Shown here: one piece after another, positions 6,745 to 9,503 of the stretch | Layout: each line of letters opens with the position of its first letter | Numbering within the stretch: the stretch's first letter is position 1 | From: Holophagales bacterium | GTDB lineage: Bacteria > Acidobacteriota > Holophagae > Holophagales > Holophagaceae | Reading direction: 5' to 3' | DNA length: 9,503 bases | Assembly: GCA_031281385.1 (NCBI GenBank) | Contig: JAITFL010000029.1 | Coordinates: 1 to 9,503 of the forward strand | Notes under the pieces: generated by a model | Told to the model about the DNA's origin: nothing | Databases searched by the model: none | The model's input: only the letters and a program-made list of their open reading frames with translations | Made by a program: the position numbers and the translations under genes

Positions 6745-6819
6745 TGGTTGGGGAGGAAGGACTTGAACCCTCGAATGGCGGGATCAAAACCCGCTGCCTT
6801 ACCACTTGGCTACTCCCCA
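6745..6819 (-). tRNA. trnQ: tRNA-Gln (anticodon UUG), CCA encoded
   Basis: Minus-strand cloverleaf. Acceptor TGGGGAG (6819-6813) pairs with CTCCCCA (6755-6749). The D arm contains GCCAAGTGGTAAGGC. The anticodon stem GCGGG/CCCGC encloses loop TTTTGAT, giving anticodon TTG (reads CAA, Gln). The T arm is GAGGG-TTCAAGT-CCTTC with one G-T pair. The discriminator is A (6748), followed by a genomic CCA (6747-6745). Apart from the A discriminator, it has the usual U-G start of bacterial tRNA-Gln. It stands alone here with its own promoter. Confidence 0.95.
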
Positions 6820-6830
6820 ATTGCAATCCC

Positions 6831-6860
6831 ATTGTAACAGTTACAAGTTACAAGTTACAA
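6831..6860 (-). promoter_or_regulatory. promoter of tRNA-Gln
   Basis: On the minus strand, TTGTAA (6860-6855) is spaced 18 bp from TACAAT (6836-6831), 5 of 6 to the -10 consensus. Transcription would begin near 6824, about five bases before the tRNA 5' end. Confidence 0.6.
6840..6860. repeat. three exact tandem copies of a 7-bp unit (GTTACAA)
   Basis: Copies at 6840-6846, 6847-6853 and 6854-6860 fill the -35 and spacer region of the tRNA-Gln promoter. The outer part recurs inverted at 7891-7905. Confidence 0.85.
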
Positions 6861-6894
6861 GAGGAGAAAGGTTGTGGTGTGCCACTGCGCTTGG

Positions 6895-7452
6895 CTACCT
6901 TTGGCTCGTTTCCGACTTCTCTTTTGCCCCGCCCTTTGACAGCCCCAAAATCACGCCCAGCGCCACACCCCAGAGGGCGGCAAGCCCAATCTGGAATGGG
7001 GCGGGGAGTGAAAAAGTTGCCGTGTGCGCAGGGATCCAGAACCACGCCAAGGTTTTGATGGCCCTGCCCATGCCCGCAAAACCCCTTTCGCCAAGGACGA
7101 TGTTGTCCTCTAGCCTATGGAACAGCATCATCTGGGGGCCAAATAGCACATTGGTGAACACTGAAACCGCAAAGGCGTGGCCGATGCCGGCTGAAAAAAA
7201 AGATGGAAGCATTTTTGCTTCCAGCAGGGCATTGGTGAAGCCCTTCATCCCTGCGAAGCCATACTTAATCACCACTCCGAGGATGGCCCACGCCGCCGCC
7301 TTCCCAAACATTTTCAACGGCGGGCAGGGAAGGGCGGGTCTCTTGGCGGCAAGGGACGCAGCAATGATTTCGCCAAGCGGCCCAAGCACAGCGAACTGTG
7401 CGCAAGCGGACAAGATCGGGTGCTGGCTGACCCATTGGATGTATGCGTCCAT
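6895..7452 (-). CDS. Mpv17/PMP22-like integral membrane protein
   Basis: 185 residues from ATG 7452, chosen because GAGAGG lies 5 nt upstream; a TTG at 7467 is also in frame but would put that ribosome site inside the gene. Four hydrophobic stretches are visible (about 13-36, 50-67, 87-105 and 150-172), with a lysine-rich tail (SKGGAKEKSETSQR). The C-terminal block WFWIPAHTATFSLP followed by a helix ending LGVILGLS resembles the W-x-P...H/Q...F-x-P signature of Mpv17/PMP22 proteins, and FGPQMMLFHRLEDN resembles the block before it. Eukaryotic members sit in mitochondrial or peroxisomal membranes and may form channels; bacterial homologues have no established role. Membrane location is well supported, family moderately so. 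It is monocistronic-looking: 460 bp of non-coding DNA lie upstream and tRNA-Gln follows. Confidence 0.7.
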   Translation of the reverse strand: MDAYIQWVSQHPILSACAQFAVLGPLGEIIAASLAAKRPALPCPPLKMFGKAAAWAILGVVIKYGFAGMKGFTNALLEAKMLPSFFSAGIGHAFAVSVFTNVLFGPQMMLFHRLEDNIVLGERGFAGMGRAIKTLAWFWIPAHTATFSLPAPFQIGLAALWGVALGVILGLSKGGAKEKSETSQR

Positions 7453-7546
7453 GTGAACCTCTCCCAAATCATCCTAGCGCCATATCAAAGCCTTCTCCAT
7501 GTATCTGCTCCCACATAAGGCAGTGAGCGAAGCGAGTATAAGGGGT

Positions 7547-7601
7547 CTGGGGAGTAGCGAGGGAAGTGCTCGCATGCGAGCGCGACCGAGCGAATCCCCA
7601 G
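7547..7601. repeat. nested palindromic element
   Basis: An outer 7-bp stem, CTGGGGA (7547-7553) with TCCCCAG (7595-7601), encloses a perfect 14-bp palindrome GCTCGCATGCGAGC (7568-7581), extendable by one T-G and one G-C pair. GAGCGAAGCGAG-type sequence precedes it (7524-7535). This resembles REP-like intergenic palindromes. Confidence 0.65.
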
Positions 7602-7674
7602 TTAGCATCCGGGAGGCTTTTCCAAAACCCGGCGCAAAACACAACAGGCCGGAGGATGCCCGCCCCGAGTTTAA

Positions 7675-7694
7675 GCGGCGAATGACCTCGCCGC
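7675..7694. repeat. 7-bp perfect hairpin
   Basis: GCGGCGA (7675-7681) and TCGCCGC (7688-7694) around a 6-nt loop. Confidence 0.55.
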
Positions 7695-7714
7695 GTACCC
7701 AATCGGCACGATGT

Positions 7715-7749
7715 AACTGCCGGGCGTATGGTTAAGTGTCCTGGCAGTT
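7715..7749. repeat. 10-bp hairpin
   Basis: AACTGCCGGG (7715-7724) pairs with CCTGGCAGTT (7740-7749), one G-T wobble, around a 15-nt loop. It contains the first TGCCGGGC copy. Confidence 0.55.
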
Positions 7750-7807
7750 CATGAACCGGTGCGAAATGAACCAAGTTGCCGGGCAGGAATCCGATTACGT
7801 AAAATAC

Positions 7808-7835
7808 GTGCTAGGCAAATATTCTCGCCTGGCAC
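7808..7835. repeat. 9-bp hairpin
   Basis: GTGCTAGGC (7808-7816) pairs with GCCTGGCAC (7827-7835), one T-G wobble, around a 10-nt AT-rich loop. Confidence 0.55.
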
Positions 7836-7912
7836 TCATTCTGTCAGATGGATCTGCCGGGCGAATGATCTTGCTGCGGAGCCCAAGCGGCTCTTGTAAC
7901 TTGTACCTGATA

Positions 7913-8836
7913 TTACCTAAGTATCTGTAAAACCGACTGCGCGGCTTGGTTGGCTTGGGCCAGCGCATTGGTGCCCGATTGGTTGAGTATCTGAAATTTC
8001 GTTAGGCTTATCATTTCGTCGGCGATGTTCGCGTCCCTTATCTGGCTGTAGGCGCCGGTGAAGTTTTCCACCTCGATGCCAAGCGTGTTCGCCACGGAGT
8101 TGAGCTGCTGCTGGTTGGCGCCGATGGACGCCCTCATCATGCTGATGTACTGTATGCCCGCGTATAGCAGGGGGCGGACATCGTCTGCGGCCGAAACGCT
8201 GAGAATGCTGTTCCCCCCTGGAATTGTGCTATCCTCACCCATCCATACGATTGGACCGTTTATCCATGTGCCATCTGCTTTTTGGGCCGTTATATCTCGG
8301 AAAATTTCTATGTCTTTTTCGTGGCCAGGGCGGCAGTCGGCGCCATAATTCGAGAAAGTCCCAGTTTTGAGGGAAACCATCGTGAAGTCGGCGACAGATA
8401 CCCCAATAGACTCTCTGGTGAATATGGACTTCGCGTTGAACCTCGTCCTGTTGCCTATGTCGCAGACGCCCTTGATGATGTTTTGAAACTCTAGGTTCAG
8501 GGCTTTCCGGTTGGTGTCATTGATGGTGCCCGTCCTGGCTTGCTCGGTCAGCTCCAGCGCCCTTGTCAAAAGGGTGTTCACTTCTTCCAGCACGCCGTCA
8601 GCAATAGCCAGATAGGCGATGCCGTCGTAGGCGTTCCGCCTTCCTTGGGCGGTTATCCTGATGTCGGCGCCCAAGGCGTTAGTGATGGCCAGGCCTGCCG
8701 CGTCGTCGGCGGAGCGGTTGATCCTTAGCCCCGTGGTCAGGCGCTCTATGGTCTTATCCATACCCATGCCGGTGATGCCCAAGCGTCTGGACGCTCGGAT
8801 CGCGGCGTTGTTGTGTAGGATGCTTTGAGTTGCCAT
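7913..8836 (-). CDS. fliC: flagellin
   Basis: 307 residues. Flagellin is exported by the flagellar type III apparatus and polymerises into the filament. The N-terminal D0/D1 region is clear: ERLTTGLRINRSADDAAGLAI (31-51), RRNAYDGIAYLAIADG (66-81) and the D1 helix ending ARTGTINDTNRKALNLEF (100-117). The C-terminal D1/D0 region is also clear: SIGANQQQLNSV (237-248), AYSQIRDANIADEMISLTKFQIL (262-284) and ALAQANQAAQSVLQILR (291-307). The middle (about 140-230) is short, so the exposed D2/D3 part is reduced. Two Cys residues (C125, C168) are unusual for the family. ATG 8836 has GGGAG 7 nt upstream. A sigma-54-type promoter lies immediately upstream and a C-terminus-only paralogue follows on the same strand further upstream. 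Either fliC or flaA naming would serve. Confidence 0.95.
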   Translation of the reverse strand: MATQSILHNNAAIRASRRLGITGMGMDKTIERLTTGLRINRSADDAAGLAITNALGADIRITAQGRRNAYDGIAYLAIADGVLEEVNTLLTRALELTEQARTGTINDTNRKALNLEFQNIIKGVCDIGNRTRFNAKSIFTRESIGVSVADFTMVSLKTGTFSNYGADCRPGHEKDIEIFRDITAQKADGTWINGPIVWMGEDSTIPGGNSILSVSAADDVRPLLYAGIQYISMMRASIGANQQQLNSVANTLGIEVENFTGAYSQIRDANIADEMISLTKFQILNQSGTNALAQANQAAQSVLQILR

Positions 8837-8860
8837 AGTGGTTCTCCCTGCCAGCGATGC

Positions 8861-8875
8861 GCAGGGGCTGTGCCA
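8861..8875 (-). promoter_or_regulatory. sigma-54 (-24/-12) promoter candidate of flagellin
   Basis: The minus strand reads TGGCACAGCCCCTGC: a perfect TGGCAC -24 box and TGC at -12 with exact spacing (consensus TGGCAC-N5-TTGC). The start would be near 8849, giving a 13-nt leader that begins at the Shine-Dalgarno (8844-8848). Sigma-54 control of flagellins is well known in several bacterial groups. The -12 box lacks its first T. Confidence 0.5.
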
Positions 8876-8995
8876 AGAGTGAACGGTTTTGGAAACTGTG
8901 GCCCAATGATGGTATTGGTGCCTTAGGTGCTATCGGGGCAGGGGCGTCTGTGGCCTTTTTCGCTACGCGCCGAGGCTTGGAAACCTTTGGGCGGG

Positions 8996-9349
8996 CTACT
9001 TGAGTAGTGCGAGCAGTGCCTGCGGCGACCGGCCCGTGTGTACGAGTATTCCGGACAGGTCGGGGATCTGCGACTTGGAAAGGCTTATCAGCTCGTCGGG
9101 GCTCTTCGCGCCCATCAGGCCCTCGTCGTCGCCTTGCTCTGCGTTGATCGCCGACATGATAGCGCGGACGCTGTCCAGCCTCCCCTGGGCGGCCAGCAGG
9201 ACGTCGTCGCCGACCAAGGTGGAAGCTGTTGCGTTTTGCCCGGCCGGGCCCTCCGCCGCAGACACTGTTTTGGGAAGCACGGCTTGGCTGGCCTGCAGAG
9301 TGGTTGGTGTTTCAATGGCGATCGGGTTGCTGTGGTGGTGACTCTCCAA
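8996..9349 (-). CDS. stand-alone flagellin C-terminus-like protein (or decayed flagellin)
   Basis: 117 residues. The C-terminal half aligns with the neighbouring flagellin: PDELISLSKSQI (84-95) against ADEMISLTKFQI (272-283), then SG in both and a final hydrophobic-basic end (ALLALLK against VLQILR). GRLDSVRAIMS (57-67) aligns with QQLNSVANTLG. DNA also matches (shared TGATAAGCCT). There is no N-terminal D0/D1 domain; instead residues 1-45 are Ser/Thr/Ala/Pro-rich with HHH near the start. The AQANQ motif of the flagellin tail is lost. The frame is bounded by TAA just before TTG 9349, and that TTG overlaps the only GGAGAG sequence, so the true start is unclear. It may be a flagellar accessory or export-competent small protein, or the remnant of a flagellin copy. 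The stop is 159 bp before the flagellin ATG. Confidence 0.5.
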   Translation of the reverse strand: MESHHHSNPIAIETPTTLQASQAVLPKTVSAAEGPAGQNATASTLVGDDVLLAAQGRLDSVRAIMSAINAEQGDDEGLMGAKSPDELISLSKSQIPDLSGILVHTGRSPQALLALLK

Positions 9350-9390
9350 AAGTGTGAATTAGCAGTTGATGTGCCCCAAAAGGGCCCGCC

Positions 9391-9417
9391 GAGCGCCATT
9401 CGGTGTCGAAGGCGCTC
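9391..9417. repeat. 11-bp hairpin with one bulge
   Basis: GAGCGCC and TTCG (9391-9402, bulged A at 9398) pair with CGAAGGCGCTC (9407-9417) around GTGT. It lies in the upstream region of the small flagellin-like ORF. Confidence 0.65.
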
Positions 9418-9424
9418 AGCAGGC

Positions 9425-9447
9425 GCATGGGGCGCGACGCCCCATGC
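9425..9447. repeat. perfect 10-bp hairpin
   Basis: GCATGGGGCG (9425-9434) and CGCCCCATGC (9438-9447) around a 3-nt loop, 7 bp from the preceding hairpin. No T-run follows on either strand, so it is not a standard intrinsic terminator. Confidence 0.75.
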
Positions 9448-9503
9448 AGGGAACCAATCGTGTGTTTTTGTGCCACGCCAGACTTGGCGGCCCAACTACC
9501 TGA

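Larger units (their letters stand above)
7453..7912. other. 460-bp hairpin-rich non-coding stretch downstream of flagellin
   Basis: No convincing gene on either strand. It carries many inverted repeats (7547-7601, 7675-7694, 7715-7749, 7808-7835, 7846-7857 and GAGCC/GGCTC near 7879-7893) and three copies of TGCCGGGC (7718, 7777, 7855). It follows the flagellin stop on the minus strand, so it may be a structured flagellin 3' UTR, a non-coding RNA, or a cluster of palindromic intergenic elements. Confidence 0.5.

Noticed and set aside
6717..6745. Plus-strand intrinsic terminator ending in the T-run at 6740-6745
   Set aside because: No clean GC stem directly before the Ts, and the run overlaps the complement of the tRNA CCA end.
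6745..6900. Integration site of a genomic island at tRNA-Gln
   Set aside because: No integrase and no repeated tRNA 3' end elsewhere in the window.
7499..7735. ORF beginning MYLL...VSEA, resembling the start of a VapC toxin
   Set aside because: Shares only a 12-nt match with the true vapC start, expected by chance in this length; the rest encodes palindrome-derived sequence without PIN residues.
7469..7774. 101-residue minus-strand ORF upstream of the Mpv17-like gene
   Set aside because: Runs straight through several hairpins, no ribosome site or family; likely chance.
6849..7905. Transposon bounded by the 15-bp inverted repeats
   Set aside because: No transposase or target duplication inside or at the ends; kept only as a repeat observation.
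7736..7930. 64-residue plus-strand ORF
   Set aside because: GTG start without Shine-Dalgarno, crosses hairpins and the 3' end of flagellin; the C-terminal part looks mildly protein-like but is not enough.
8930..8975. Sigma-28 flagellar promoter (CCCGATAG near 8935)
   Set aside because: The -10-like match has no TAAA box at the right spacing; the sigma-54 site is better.

Overview
The window looks like chromosomal DNA of a flagellated, peptidoglycan-building bacterium with moderate GC content (low-to-mid 50s percent by eye). Evidence for this is a full-length flagellin, an FtsW-type SEDS glycosyltransferase, c-di-GMP signalling proteins, and possible sigma-54 (-24/-12) promoters. The MeaB-type GTPase implies a B12-dependent acyl-CoA mutase elsewhere in the genome. 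No marker in the window allows a confident phylum call.

Left part (1-2503): the N-terminus of a two-helix membrane sensor runs off the left edge on the minus strand. It is divergent from an unrecognised 150-residue protein on the plus strand (314-766, TTG start with a good Shine-Dalgarno). That gene converges, 12 bp apart, on a PAS-like/GGDEF/EAL protein (779-2503, minus). The EAL domain looks intact. The GGDEF domain keeps its signature but has lost guanine-binding residues.

Middle part (2855-5816): three plus-strand genes overlap stop-to-start (ATGA) and almost certainly form one operon: meaB, ftsW and an HTATIP2-like atypical SDR protein. After a short intergenic stretch with a promoter-like sequence and a direct repeat comes a Phd/YefM-VapC (PIN) toxin-antitoxin pair (5920-6593).

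Right part (6594-9503), minus strand: tRNA-Gln(UUG) with encoded CCA and its own promoter, an Mpv17/PMP22-like membrane protein, a 460-bp hairpin-rich non-coding stretch, a 307-residue flagellin, and a 117-residue ORF resembling only the C-terminal end of flagellin. Two strong tandem hairpins lie upstream of that ORF.

There is no transposase, integrase, phage gene or CRISPR array. The most unusual items are the stand-alone flagellin-C-terminus protein beside a flagellin gene, the meaB-ftsW coupling with a His-rich MeaB extension, and the hairpin-dense block downstream of flagellin. I see no clear new multi-gene defence or mobile system.
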